Source of the DNA: Bin55 sp965205545
GTDB lineage: Bacteria > Pseudomonadota > Gammaproteobacteria > Pseudomonadales > Azotimanducaceae
Assembly (NCBI GenBank): GCA_965205545.1
Contig: OZ242170.1
Coordinates: 992,001 to 1,056,000 of the forward strand
Direction: 5' to 3'
Length of the DNA: 64,000 nucleotides
Positions 8,860 to 17,546 of this stretch are shown here, one piece after another. Position 1 is the first letter of the stretch; each line of letters opens with the position of its first letter. A model generated the notes under the pieces. That model saw nothing but the letters and a program-made list of their open reading frames with translations, had not been told where the DNA came from and did no database searches. The translations under genes and the position numbers were made by a program.

Positions 8860-10020
8860 TTATTGGATCAGTTCATTGCCCCATAGACTCTTGAGGAATT
8901 TCACTAACGGAAACAACCGCACCGTGTCCCAGCGTTCCTCTCTTGAGCCGGTGTAGACTCCGATGCGATCAAACGCCGATTGCGGAGGCAGCAATGCCGC
9001 TAGACGATTGAATCCTCGGTTGAACTTGTTAGACCAGCGACCTGCTGCCTTGACTTCAATTCCAATGTAGCGGTCACTCGATTCGAGCACGAAATCTACC
9101 TCGGCGCCGTCGTAGGAACGCCAATAATGCAGGGGGTAGTGGAGATTTGAATAGGACAAATATGCACGCAATTCATGGAATAGGAAAGTTTCCAAAAGAA
9201 ATCCTCGCTCCTCGGGTGTAGGAGGATACGGAAGCCTGTTGGACAATCCGCGCACGATTCCAGTGTCGCAAAAGTAGAACTTGCTCTGGTGAAGTTGCCT
9301 ATTGCTTGACTTCAATTTCCAGGGTGTAAGCCAACTGCCAACTAGCGTGTCACTCAAGATCTCGAAGTGTGTGTTTACCGTCTTTCGGTTCGTGCCAGTG
9401 TCGCGCGCAATCGACGTGATGTTGGTGGGTTGACCATTTTGTCCCGCCGCGACTTCTAGGAAGCGTGCAAACCTTCCTACATCACGAACAAGGGCTTCTG
9501 CAATCACCTCTTGAGTTAGATAAGTCTCAACATATGAGCGCAAGTATTCTTGGGGATTTGACTGGTTCAGCGCCTCGGGCAATGTGCCATATTGCAGCGC
9601 GCGATCAAGCTCGAATAGAAACTCGAGCTCCCGTGATGTGAGCGGGAACATCGTACGCGTGAGTGCACGACCCCCAAGAAGATTGACGCCACCACGCCGC
9701 AGTTTCCGTGCGCTAGACCCCATCATGATGACATTCGCTTGTCGATTTTCGATCAATCGGTGAATCTCGTTCAGTAATGCGGGCGCGCGTTGAATTTCGT
9801 CGATGACTATCCAACTATGCCTAGGTCTGGCAGATACCTCGCGGTAAAGCCTGTTTGGGTCCCTCGAGAGATCTAGGTACAAGCTTGTATCCAAGAGATC
9901 GTAGTAGATCGCATCGGGAAATCGCGACCGAGCCCAAGTAGACTTCCCGACCGCTCGAGGGCCAAAGACAAACGCGGACTGTTGGGGATTCTTTAGTAAT
10001 CTTGTATACATAGGTAACAA
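8860..10020 (-). CDS. AAA_14/DUF4143 ATPase
   Basis: This 386-aa protein has an N-terminal AAA+ ATPase domain with Walker A GPRAVGKST (near residue 20) and Walker B WIVIDEIQRAP. A DUF4143 C-terminal half carries the segment LLETFLFHELRAYL and a PD-(D/E)xK-like stretch, EVDFVLESSDRYIGIEVKAA. This family is common, often sporadic and horizontally spread, and its cellular job is not settled. It stands alone on its strand, and no toxin/antitoxin partner is visible. ATG codons at 10020 and 10011 are both possible. Near-palindromic GTATAC sequences upstream (about 10007 and 10035) may belong to its promoter. Confidence 0.82.
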   Translation of the reverse strand: MLPMYTRLLKNPQQSAFVFGPRAVGKSTWARSRFPDAIYYDLLDTSLYLDLSRDPNRLYREVSARPRHSWIVIDEIQRAPALLNEIHRLIENRQANVIMMGSSARKLRRGGVNLLGGRALTRTMFPLTSRELEFLFELDRALQYGTLPEALNQSNPQEYLRSYVETYLTQEVIAEALVRDVGRFARFLEVAAGQNGQPTNITSIARDTGTNRKTVNTHFEILSDTLVGSWLTPWKLKSSNRQLHQSKFYFCDTGIVRGLSNRLPYPPTPEERGFLLETFLFHELRAYLSYSNLHYPLHYWRSYDGAEVDFVLESSDRYIGIEVKAAGRWSNKFNRGFNRLAALLPPQSAFDRIGVYTGSREERWDTVRLFPLVKFLKSLWGNELIQ

Positions 10021-10302
10021 TTTTACGTGAAAAATGTATACCTATATTCCATTTAATCCAAATTGGGGATGATAGTTTGGTTCTGGAACGGGTTTGCCAA
10101 GTACCGGCGACATTTGGGTGAATAATTGCGATGGATGCCCCGAATCCACTAAAACGACAGAGACGGTTGGCAGTTGGCTCACTCGATTCGAATATGAAAT
10201 GCAAGGGCAAGTGAAAACGATTGATTAGCAACTAGTTAGTAGAATCACCAAATGTGCGTTACTCTATTGCGCTCTGTAAGCAATTGATGGGATTGAGGGA
10301 AA

Positions 10303-10536
10303 ATGCAAGCAGCTAGACTTCGAATTGCAGGATCTTTAGTGCTCCTGGCGCTATGTGTTGGCACAATGGGCGGATGCGCCCTAATGATTCGCGACTGCAG
10401 TGCGCCACAAGGCACCGTCGATACGGATGTAGACATTGCCAACCACTCTTCGGCAAGCTCTGCGCTTATGGAGAGTCGACACCCTGAAGTCACCAACGCT
10501 GCATTGAATACGCAGAGCGTGCCCGTAGAGCCCTAA
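10303..10536 (+). CDS. Small putative lipoprotein
   Basis: This is a 77-aa protein beginning MQAARLRIAGSLVLLALCVG, followed by a plausible lipobox TMGGC; the rest is short, polar and rich in Ser, Asn and Val. A GAGGG ribosome site sits five bases before the ATG. I do not recognise the family. It lies about 165 bp before the exported-protein operon on the same strand and might share its promoter. The lipoprotein signal is the main support. Confidence 0.5.
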   Translation: MQAARLRIAGSLVLLALCVGTMGGCALMIRDCSAPQGTVDTDVDIANHSSASSALMESRHPEVTNAALNTQSVPVEP

Positions 10537-10700
10537 CAGAATGGACGGTCACGTTCGCTCGCGAACACCGCGACGTGAGCCAACGAGCCCTAGTCACCAT
10601 GAGAATTGTGCTCCAAGCGAAGTAAACTTTCTCGTGGTGCCAAAGTAATACGCACCCGCTATTGGCTCTGCGCAACCGAAGCTGCAATCGAGGAATCATC

Positions 10701-11594
10701 ATGCGAATCGATCTCAAATTCACACAACTATCGAAATCCTCCTGCTTTGTAGGCTTGCTTGTTCTCTCCTTGCTTCTTGGGAATTTAGCTCTAGCTGAAG
10801 AAGGGGAAAGTTCGCCTGCAATCAAGCGGGTGCCAGGTACCGACCACCCGGATCTCAATGGAATATGGCAAGCCCTAAACACAGCGAACTACAACGTGGA
10901 GCGACATCTTGCCGCCCCAGCGTTGATGACTGTCGAAGGGCCACGTGGACCCGTTCCGCATTTTCGAGTGCTAGCAATGGGCGCTGTTGGCGCCGTACCG
11001 GGCGGACTTGGCGTCGTCAAGGACGGTAGCAAGATTCCCTACAAGCCGGAAGCTGCTGCCATACGTGAGGAAAACAGAGAGAATTGGGCTGACCGTGATC
11101 CAGAAGTCAAATGCTACTTGCCTGGCGTACCTCGAGCCAACTACATGCCTTTTCCATTTCAGATAGTTCAAAGCGAGAATTCGTTCTTCATAGCCTACGA
11201 GTACGCCGGCGCTGTACGTGATATCTTCTACGAGGATCCGGGTCCCGCACCGGTCGACTCCTGGATGGGACAATCCGTTGGCAATTGGAACGGTGACACG
11301 TTGGAAGTAACAGTAACAGCCCAGCTTGCCTCAACATGGTTTGACCGGTCGGGCAATCACCACTCAGAAAAAATGGTCGTGACAGAAAAGTGGTCGCCGA
11401 TGGGTCCAAATCACATCAAATATGAAGCGACAATTGACGATCCCGAAACCTTCACCGAGCCGTGGACCATTGAGATGCCTCTGTATCGCAGAATGGAAGA
11501 AAACCTGATACTAATGGACTTCAAGTGCGTACAATTCGTAGAGGAATTGCTCTATGGGCAATGGCGGCGGGAATCCGTTCAGCCAGAGGAATAG
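10701..11594 (+). CDS. Exported protein of unknown function, 'LNGIW' type
   Basis: This is a secreted or periplasmic protein of about 297 aa. It has a signal peptide (residues about 10-35, hydrophobic core CFVGLLVLSLLLGNLALA) and the PDLNGIWQALNTANYNVE opening typical of a recurrent uncharacterised family in proteobacteria. Later conserved-looking parts are PEVKCYLPGVPRANYMPFPFQI, SWMGQSVGNWNGDTLEVTV and WFDRSGNHHSEKMVVTEKW. ATG 10701 follows an AGGA site; the longer frame from 10662 is not needed. It is related in layout to the next gene, so the two look like old duplicates. It is first in a tight co-directional run to 14786. Function unknown. Confidence 0.7.
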   Translation: MRIDLKFTQLSKSSCFVGLLVLSLLLGNLALAEEGESSPAIKRVPGTDHPDLNGIWQALNTANYNVERHLAAPALMTVEGPRGPVPHFRVLAMGAVGAVPGGLGVVKDGSKIPYKPEAAAIREENRENWADRDPEVKCYLPGVPRANYMPFPFQIVQSENSFFIAYEYAGAVRDIFYEDPGPAPVDSWMGQSVGNWNGDTLEVTVTAQLASTWFDRSGNHHSEKMVVTEKWSPMGPNHIKYEATIDDPETFTEPWTIEMPLYRRMEENLILMDFKCVQFVEELLYGQWRRESVQPEE

Positions 11595-11606
11595 AGGTAG
11601 AAATCA

Positions 11607-12665
11607 ATGAAAACTCTCGCAATCGCAGTCATTACGTCACTTTTCGCCATCCCGTTGGCGGCTGCAGACGACATACCCCGCACACCTTCGGGAAAACCGG
11701 ACTTTAGCGGAACTTACGACACCAAGACCATCACACCGCTAGAACGAAGCGATCCTAACAGTTTGGTTATTGATGCAACAGATGCAGAAAACTACTCAAA
11801 GGGAGTAAAGGCACGCAATCAAGCAACCGACAATCGCGTTTCGGACCCAAATCGCTCGGCACCTCCTGAAGGCGGGGATGGATCTCGCGGTCCCGCTGGA
11901 AACGTTGGCGGCTACAACCGCTTCTGGATTGACAATGGTGACGAATTTACAAAGGTCGACGGCGAATATCCAACATCGATTGTCTACTATCCAGAGAACG
12001 GACGTCGACCCGGGTGGACAGAGGCTGCCATTGGACGATGGAGCCAATTCAGAGCACATTGGCGTCAAAATACAGGCACCGCATACTGGTTGGAGGAAGG
12101 CATAGCTGGACCAAGCGATCATCCCGAGTTTCTGACGCTTTCAGATCGTTGCCTGTTGGGTTTCTCATCGACTGGAGGTCCGCCGATGCTTCCAGCGCTC
12201 TACAACAACATAAAGAGGGTTGTGCAATCAGAAGACACTCTGATGATCCTGATTGAGATGGTGCACGATGCGCGGATTATTCGAATTGGTGGTGAACATG
12301 TCCCCGACGACGTCCGCAAATGGCTTGGCGATTCGGTCGCGTGGTGGGAAGAAGACACACTTGTCGTGGACACCACGAATTTCAACGACACTCCAGCTTT
12401 GGGAGGCGCGACAAGGGAATTGCACGTCGTCGAGCGGTTTTCCATGGCTGACGATGACACATTGCACTACGATTTCACAGTGACTGATCCGGGCGCATGG
12501 AAAGACAAATGGTCGGGCCGTTACACGTGGCCTAAGACCGATGATCAAATGTATGAGTACGCCTGCCATGAAGGCAACTACTCCATGCAGGGAATTCTTA
12601 AAGGCGCACGTGTTCTGGAAGAAGATTGGTATGCCCAACAGGAACAAGAGGAGACTGGCGAATGA
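11607..12665 (+). CDS. Exported protein of unknown function, paralogue of the preceding gene
   Basis: This 352-aa protein has a signal peptide (MKTLAIAVITSLFAIPLAAADD) and the same architecture as its neighbour: a SGKPDFSGTYD opening, a cysteine-containing RCLLGFSSTGGPPMLPALYNN segment in place of the neighbour's CYLPGVP segment, then WLGDSVAWWEEDTLVVDTTNFND and HVVERFSMADDDTLHYDFTVTDP. A GAGG ribosome site precedes the ATG, 12 bases after the previous stop. The stop overlaps the next start (ATGA). A beta-rich, ligand-binding periplasmic fold would fit, but no function is known to me. Confidence 0.72.
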   Translation: MKTLAIAVITSLFAIPLAAADDIPRTPSGKPDFSGTYDTKTITPLERSDPNSLVIDATDAENYSKGVKARNQATDNRVSDPNRSAPPEGGDGSRGPAGNVGGYNRFWIDNGDEFTKVDGEYPTSIVYYPENGRRPGWTEAAIGRWSQFRAHWRQNTGTAYWLEEGIAGPSDHPEFLTLSDRCLLGFSSTGGPPMLPALYNNIKRVVQSEDTLMILIEMVHDARIIRIGGEHVPDDVRKWLGDSVAWWEEDTLVVDTTNFNDTPALGGATRELHVVERFSMADDDTLHYDFTVTDPGAWKDKWSGRYTWPKTDDQMYEYACHEGNYSMQGILKGARVLEEDWYAQQEQEETGE

Positions 12666-13120
12666 AGATCGTCAAAACGGCGGTTTGCGCCGTGCTAGCG
12701 CTATCAGGGGCCAATGCGCTAGCTCATCATGCCTTTGGTGCAGAATTCGATCCAAATCGCCCACTAATTCTCAAGGGCAAAGTCGTAAAGGTTGAGTGGG
12801 TCAATCCGCACGCTTGGATTCATCTCGAGCACGAAAAGGAGGATGGCACGACCGAGAAGTGGATGGTCGAGGGAGGAACACCGAACACTCTACTCAGACG
12901 CGGCATCACTAGGGACTCGTTGAAACCAGGCACTAAGATCGTGGTCGACGGTTATCAATCGAAGGATAGGTCCAAGCGAGCAAATGGCCGAAACATAACC
13001 TATGACGACGGCCGAACGCTGTTCATGGGTTCATCGGGGACTGGAGCGCCACGCGACGGCGCAGACCCAACGGAACGAGCAAGCGAGGAAGATCAAGAGC
13101 GATTGGAACAGGTGCGATGA
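12662..13120 (+). CDS. DUF6152 family exported protein
   Basis: This is a periplasmic protein of about 152 aa. It has a signal peptide (MKIVKTAVCAVLALSGANALA), then AHHAFGAEFDPNRPLILKG, WVNPHAWIHLE, KWMVEGGTPNTLLRRGI and NGRNITYDDGRTLFMG, all matching the DUF6152 pattern. These proteins form small beta-barrel-like domains of unknown role and commonly sit beside the 'LNGIW' proteins. The start overlaps the upstream stop (ATGA). The frame ends at TGA 13118-13120, while the +1 frame continues with a very acidic tail to 13238 whose stop overlaps the next start. See the separate entry and finding. Confidence 0.8.
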   Translation: MKIVKTAVCAVLALSGANALAHHAFGAEFDPNRPLILKGKVVKVEWVNPHAWIHLEHEKEDGTTEKWMVEGGTPNTLLRRGITRDSLKPGTKIVVDGYQSKDRSKRANGRNITYDDGRTLFMGSSGTGAPRDGADPTERASEEDQERLEQVR

Positions 13121-13238
13121 GGAAGCGGAACCCGAGACTGAACCGGATTCTGACTCCGACGACTCAGGTACTGAAGATTCGGCAGCAGATGGAGACGAAG
13201 CGACCGAGGAAACATCTGACGATTCGGCTGAAGATTGA
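13115..13238 (+). other. Acidic C-terminal tail in the +1 frame after the DUF6152 gene
   Basis: After the DUF6152 stop codon, the +1 frame reads an uninterrupted strongly acidic stretch (DEEAEPETEPDSDSDDSG and onward, about 40 residues of D, E, S, T, A). It has no start codon of its own. Its TGA (13236-13238) overlaps the TTG start of the next gene, as coupled genes do in this operon. This suggests the tail belongs to the DUF6152 protein and that a one-base frame difference separates them. Confidence 0.55.
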
Positions 13239-13702
13239 AACATTCGTATTTTTTGGTAGTCTGCATAGCGTTGATGCTCTGTGCTGGATGCAATCGCGAC
13301 GCACCTTCGACAGCACTTGACGTCTCCTACGATACCGCTCTAACCACGCTCGAGCTAATGCATCTCGTCGTCGAACCTTCTGCTGATGTCCTGTGGGATT
13401 CCGCCGGATGGATCATGACTCTAGAGGGCGAGTATTCGCTTGTTCCCACAGACGACGACGGTTGGTTTGCAGTCGAAAGTGCTGCAAGCGTCATTATCGA
13501 GTCCGGAAATCTCCTGCAGTTACCTGAGCGCTCTAGCGATAGAGCCGCATCGTGGTTGGAGTATTCGACCAAAATGTCTGAACAAGGTAGATTGGCCAGA
13601 CAGGCCGCTTTGGATCGCGACGGAGATGCCCTGTTCCAAGTCGGCGCAAGTCTCTATCAGTCATGCGTCGAATGTCACGACGATTACTGGACCAATCGTT
13701 GA
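13235..13702 (+). CDS. Small cytochrome c-like lipoprotein
   Basis: This 155-aa exported protein opens MKHSYFLVVCIALMLCAGC, a signal with a lipobox-like Cys. It carries one haem-binding motif CVECH (in YQSCVECHDDYW) near the C-terminus. The single C-terminal CxxCH and the helical middle resemble cytochrome c'/c556-like folds, though the match is loose. The start is TTG 13235, overlapping the TGA of the acidic +1 frame. An electron-transfer role with the neighbouring membrane proteins is inference. Confidence 0.65.
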   Translation: MKHSYFLVVCIALMLCAGCNRDAPSTALDVSYDTALTTLELMHLVVEPSADVLWDSAGWIMTLEGEYSLVPTDDDGWFAVESAASVIIESGNLLQLPERSSDRAASWLEYSTKMSEQGRLARQAALDRDGDALFQVGASLYQSCVECHDDYWTNR

Positions 13703-13758
13703 CCTAAGCTAGGCAAAACCAGCGAGCAGCAACTGTTCCATCTGATTAAGACACGGCG

Positions 13759-14316
13759 ATGCGCAGTTTCGTAGAGTGGCTGGACACACACGCGTGGAGC
13801 ACTGCGCTGCACGAGTCGTTGCACATGTATCCCATTGTGGAGACCACGCACGTGCTCTCGCTAATGGTCTTCGTTGGCACATTGGCCATAGTCGATTTCC
13901 GGCTCCTGGGAGTCGCTTTCCGCAATGTACCTGTCTCGCAGGTTACAAGCAGAGTCCTGCCATGGACTGTGTTGGGATTCGTGGTCATAGTTTCCACAGG
14001 CGTCATGCTGTTCTATGCGATTCCAATTCGCACTTTCCACAGTGTCTGGTTCAGACTCAAGGTCATATTGATTGTTGCCGCAGGCATTAATGCCTGGCTG
14101 CTTCATCGAAGAATGACGCGAACGCGTGTCGCATGGGACAATGATCGCAAGCCTCCATTGCTAGTTCGAATGTCCGGCGGTATTTCTCTTGCCGCTTGGG
14201 CCGGCGTGATCATTTGCGGAAGAATGATCGCCTACAACTGGTTCGACTGCGACAAGCCTCAGCCTGCCTGGGTCAACTTCCTCGCGGGTTGCATTTCCGA
14301 GGCAGCTGCGCCATGA
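13759..14316 (+). CDS. DUF6644 family membrane protein
   Basis: This is an integral membrane protein of 185 aa with four to five hydrophobic helices. The family opening FVEWLDTHAWSTALHESLHMYPIVETTHVLSLMVFVGT is present, with histidines placed like possible haem ligands in membrane cytochromes. The segment IVDFRLLGVAFR follows. The function of DUF6644 is unknown. Its stop overlaps the ATG of the next gene, a paralogue with the same fold. It sits directly after a cytochrome c-like gene, which hints at a membrane redox unit. Confidence 0.75.
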   Translation: MRSFVEWLDTHAWSTALHESLHMYPIVETTHVLSLMVFVGTLAIVDFRLLGVAFRNVPVSQVTSRVLPWTVLGFVVIVSTGVMLFYAIPIRTFHSVWFRLKVILIVAAGINAWLLHRRMTRTRVAWDNDRKPPLLVRMSGGISLAAWAGVIICGRMIAYNWFDCDKPQPAWVNFLAGCISEAAAP

Positions 14317-14786
14317 CACTCTACGACATCTTCGATATGCTTGAACGAGGGCCCATCGGGGATGCCATTCGCAATTCCTATTGGTTGTTCCCAGCAATCG
14401 AAGCCGTTCACCTCATCGGTCTTTCACTCTTGGGTGGCGCCGTGATTATTGTGGACCTTCGTCTTCTTGGCTTGGGTTTGACCAAACAGCCCATTCAACG
14501 AGTTGCTGCCGGTGCAAGTCCCTACCTTCTCGGAAGTCTCGCACTAATGTTCGCCACTGGCATACCGTTAGCGCTGTCAGAGATGATCAAGCTCTACTAC
14601 AACCGGTCATTTTGGGTCAAGGTGACGGCGCTCGCAGTTGCCATTGTGTATACCTACACGCTGAAGCACCCCTTGATTCGCAATGAACGGACCCCCCGAT
14701 ACGTGCTTTTCGCCTTAGGTTTGGTGTCGCTCGGCTTGTGGTTCACCGTCGCGGGTGCTGGTCGCTGGATTGGATTTTCCTCGTAG
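14313..14786 (+). CDS. DUF6644 family membrane protein, second copy
   Basis: This is a 157-aa membrane protein parallel to its upstream neighbour: SYWLFPAIEAVHLIGLSLLGGAVIIVDLRLLGLGL repeats the VETTHVLSL...IVDFRLLGV pattern. Four predicted helices end in GRWIGFSS. ATG 14313 overlaps the previous TGA (ATGA), so the two paralogues are probably made together and may form a heterodimer. It is the last gene of the operon; the next gene is convergent and ends 22 bases away. Confidence 0.75.
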   Translation: MTLYDIFDMLERGPIGDAIRNSYWLFPAIEAVHLIGLSLLGGAVIIVDLRLLGLGLTKQPIQRVAAGASPYLLGSLALMFATGIPLALSEMIKLYYNRSFWVKVTALAVAIVYTYTLKHPLIRNERTPRYVLFALGLVSLGLWFTVAGAGRWIGFSS

Positions 14787-14808
14787 CGTCCCTCTAATAG
14801 CACGAGCC

Positions 14809-15747
14809 TTAGATAATTCGATAGAAGAAATCCTCATCGTAGGCTTTTTCGGGCGCGTTGCGCACTCTCTCGTCGAGTCGGTGGGCATCTTCGCCTACCA
14901 GAATTCGCCACCGACCTTGCTTTACGCCGTCGAGGATGACCCCTGACGCTTCCGCCGCCGTCATTGGAGCATTGTCTCGGAAAGAGTTCATCCGCTGCTT
15001 CATTCGATCAATGATCTGCTGATCGCTTTCGTTGTGCACGGGCTCTCCAGAGTTGGTCAGCCATTCTCGCAGGCGTTTGACCTGCTCCGGAGAGAACTCC
15101 CATTGTGATTGCCCCGACATGATCAGCTGGCTATTTGTGGCAATTGATGTGCCAATGTGGCCAGGCATTACCACCGAGACGCCGATGTGGGGAGCATTCA
15201 GGCGAAAATCCGTGATCAGTGCTTCGCTCAGTCCCTTGACGGCGAATTTCGCAGCTGAATAGGCAGTATGGGGAGTTTGCGATCCGATGGACGCCCAAAA
15301 ACCATTCACACTGCTCGTATTGATGACATGCGCTTCTTCGCTGGCTTTGAGTAGCGGTAGAAACGCCCGCAGACACCAGTAGACGCCGTTCCAGCAAATG
15401 TTGAAGGTGCGCTCCCAGTTTTCGCGAGGATCGTTGACGAAACTTCCGGCGCCTCCAATCCCGGCGTTATTGAACAAGAGGTTAATGTGAGAGGTCTCGT
15501 GTTCTTTTTGCACTTCGCCGGCAAAACGCACGATCTCTTCTTCAATCCCGACATCGCAGTGGTGGCCGCTAACGCGCACATCGGGTGATTCTGAGCGTAC
15601 AAGATCCAGTGTTTCGTTGAGATTGTCATCTATGACATCGCACGACGCAACGTGGCAGCCCTGTGCGGCGAGTTGACGCACCAATTCCCGCCCCATTCCC
15701 GTGCCACCACCGGTAACCACTGCAATCTTTCCTTGGAAGTCTTCCAT
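14809..15747 (-). CDS. SDR family NAD(P)-dependent oxidoreductase
   Basis: This is a classical short-chain dehydrogenase/reductase of 312 aa. It has the cofactor motif TGGGTGMG, the NNAGIGG strand, the catalytic Ser in INTSSVNGF, and the YxxxK pair in TAYSAAKFAVKG. The C-terminal extension (about 40 residues beyond the usual 250-270) has RILVGEDAHRLDERVRN, common in SDRs acting on bulky lipids or steroids. It starts four bases after the stop of the ferredoxin gene, so the two form an operon. Substrate unknown. Confidence 0.87.
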   Translation of the reverse strand: MEDFQGKIAVVTGGGTGMGRELVRQLAAQGCHVASCDVIDDNLNETLDLVRSESPDVRVSGHHCDVGIEEEIVRFAGEVQKEHETSHINLLFNNAGIGGAGSFVNDPRENWERTFNICWNGVYWCLRAFLPLLKASEEAHVINTSSVNGFWASIGSQTPHTAYSAAKFAVKGLSEALITDFRLNAPHIGVSVVMPGHIGTSIATNSQLIMSGQSQWEFSPEQVKRLREWLTNSGEPVHNESDQQIIDRMKQRMNSFRDNAPMTAAEASGVILDGVKQGRWRILVGEDAHRLDERVRNAPEKAYDEDFFYRII

Positions 15748-15751
15748 GCTG

Positions 15752-16090
15752 CTATTCCTTGTCAGATTCGTCTATTGTGTATATGCAAATGCCATCCAAC
15801 GCGCCTGTCAGTGAAATCTGGCACGACAATCTGCTGTTTGAACGACGATTTGGGGTAAATGAAAGTATGTCGACTTCGTCAGGATGCATTGCGCCACACT
15901 TGGCGTACCAGGATTGATCCACATAGCAATGGCATGTCGAGCACGTGCATCCTCCTCCGCATTGGGCGAGAATGCCGGGAACGCCGTTGTCAAGCGCAAC
16001 GTCCATCACGCTTTCCCCTGCTCTACCTAGATGGCACTCTCTTCGTCCATTTGCATGCGCAAATACGACCCTTATTTCTTTTTCCACCAC
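15752..16090 (-). CDS. [2Fe-2S] ferredoxin, adrenodoxin type
   Basis: This is a small electron carrier of 112 aa. The cluster ligands are seen as CGGGCTCSTCHCYV (Cys spacing x5, x2) and the distant fourth Cys in SRLSCQISL. The spacing is that of adrenodoxin/putidaredoxin-type ferredoxins, which feed electrons to cytochrome P450s or dioxygenases. No P450 or ferredoxin reductase is adjacent; the downstream partner is an SDR. Divergent from coaE. Confidence 0.88.
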   Translation of the reverse strand: MVEKEIRVVFAHANGRRECHLGRAGESVMDVALDNGVPGILAQCGGGCTCSTCHCYVDQSWYAKCGAMHPDEVDILSFTPNRRSNSRLSCQISLTGALDGICIYTIDESDKE

Positions 16091-16215
16091 GAACTACTTG
16101 CCATTTTTCAGCGCCAGACGAGAGACTTCCAGCCGGCAGTTCCGTGGTCGATTCTAGCTTTTCGCATGTATTGACTCGGTTGCTAAAATGCCTTGCCGAA
16201 AAAACGGAGAAAACT

Positions 16216-16824
16216 TTGACGGTCATAGGGTTGACCGGTGGAATTGCGTCGGGCAAATCAACGGTAGCACGATACTTCGAGGAACGTGGATATCCCGTCA
16301 TAGACGCAGACCAGCTAGGGCATCAAGTCTATTTGCCCTCAACTTCCGGTTTCAACAAAGTAGTGGATGAATTCGGAAGTGACGTTGTCGATTCAGATGG
16401 AATGATCGACCGCAAGAAACTTGGAACATTGGTTTTTGGCAATCCAGACTCCCTGAAGAAACTAACCGACATTGTTTGGCCAGAGATTAAGAAACTTGCC
16501 ATTGGTGAAATCAAACAAGCTAAATCTCATCGCAGGAATGAGCACGTAGTGCTGGAAGCAGCCGTAATGATCGAGGCAGGTTGGGAAGACATCGTTGATG
16601 AGGTCTGGGTTGTCTCAGTCGATCCTGAGACAGCAATCAGTCGCGCCTGTGCTCGCGATGGCTCTTCCCGGCACGCAGTGGAGGCACGCATTAACGCACA
16701 GATCGGCAATGAAGAACGAATCGCAGCTTCCGATGTACACATACACAATAGCGGAAGTGTCGACGATCTTTGCAATCAAGTAGACAATGAACTAGATTTG
16801 CTGGCCGCGAGGAACTGCACATGA
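16216..16824 (+). CDS. coaE: Dephospho-CoA kinase
   Basis: This enzyme performs the last step of coenzyme A synthesis, phosphorylating dephospho-CoA. The 202-aa protein has the P-loop GLTGGIASGKST, the DADQLGHQVY segment and VVLEAAVMIEAGWEDIVDEVW. A long upstream open frame is not homologous. I chose TTG 16216, which follows a GGAG site by five bases and places the P-loop at the N-terminus as usual. The stop overlaps the next start (ATGA). CoaE outside the usual pilD-coaE-yacG context is a minor difference. Confidence 0.92.
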   Translation: MTVIGLTGGIASGKSTVARYFEERGYPVIDADQLGHQVYLPSTSGFNKVVDEFGSDVVDSDGMIDRKKLGTLVFGNPDSLKKLTDIVWPEIKKLAIGEIKQAKSHRRNEHVVLEAAVMIEAGWEDIVDEVWVVSVDPETAISRACARDGSSRHAVEARINAQIGNEERIAASDVHIHNSGSVDDLCNQVDNELDLLAARNCT

Positions 16825-17447
16825 TCCTCGACCTGCATACACACTCGATCAAGTCTGACGATGGTCGAGCAAAAGTGGACAACTACTGCAAGTGGATTCG
16901 TGCGCGGAATATACCTATAGACGGATTCGTTCTGACCGAGCACCGCCAGTTCGACTTCGAATCCGACTATTCGGAACTGGCCGAGGAATACTCACTCACA
17001 ATACTGAAGGGAAGTGAAGTGGAAACCGAGTACGGGCATGTATTGGTTTTTGGCGTTACTGAAGACTTGGTGGAGGAGTTTGACTTTTCTAGCATCAGAA
17101 TTCCACTAGCGACAGTCATTCAGTCCTGCGAGAAACATGGTGCCATGCCAGTGCCATGCCATCCTGGACGTCCTCGAGTAGGAATGAGTGCCCATCTTGA
17201 GGAGTTTGGTGTGCCTTCAGGCGTGAGGATTGTCGAGGTCTACAACGGAGGCAGCCGAGGCGCAGAGGACGAGATTGCACAGGAAATGGCTCGAACGCAG
17301 GGTTACCAAGGCATTGGAGGAAGCGACGCGCACATTGTCAGTCACATTGGCCGCTGTGCTACACGTTTCAATACCTCAATACACAGTGAGCAAGATCTTG
17401 TAGCGGCTCTAGACGCAGGGGAATTTGAACCGGTTACGTTTCGCTAG
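16821..17447 (+). CDS. PHP domain metal-dependent phosphoesterase
   Basis: This 208-aa protein is a PHP (polymerase and histidinol phosphatase) fold hydrolase. Metal ligands are visible in order: DLHTHSIKSDDGR, LTEHRQF, KGSEVETEYGHVLVFG, VPCHPGRPR and GGSDAHIVSHIG. It overlaps coaE by four bases and is probably co-translated with it. Members cleave nucleotide or sugar phosphates; the specific substrate is unknown. Confidence 0.85.
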   Translation: MILDLHTHSIKSDDGRAKVDNYCKWIRARNIPIDGFVLTEHRQFDFESDYSELAEEYSLTILKGSEVETEYGHVLVFGVTEDLVEEFDFSSIRIPLATVIQSCEKHGAMPVPCHPGRPRVGMSAHLEEFGVPSGVRIVEVYNGGSRGAEDEIAQEMARTQGYQGIGGSDAHIVSHIGRCATRFNTSIHSEQDLVAALDAGEFEPVTFR

Positions 17448-17546
17448 TAATTTCCGTAGCCGACAAAACTTCGGGCGAGGCGCAGCCGCTTCTGAAGTCT
17501 ATGGTGAGTTAGCACCTGCCATCCGGGATTGGGCAGCCACCGTCCA

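Noticed and set aside
15859..16215. Long N-terminal extension of coaE
   Set aside because: The extension overlaps the ferredoxin gene antisense; the P-loop begins right after a TTG with a proper ribosome site at 16216.
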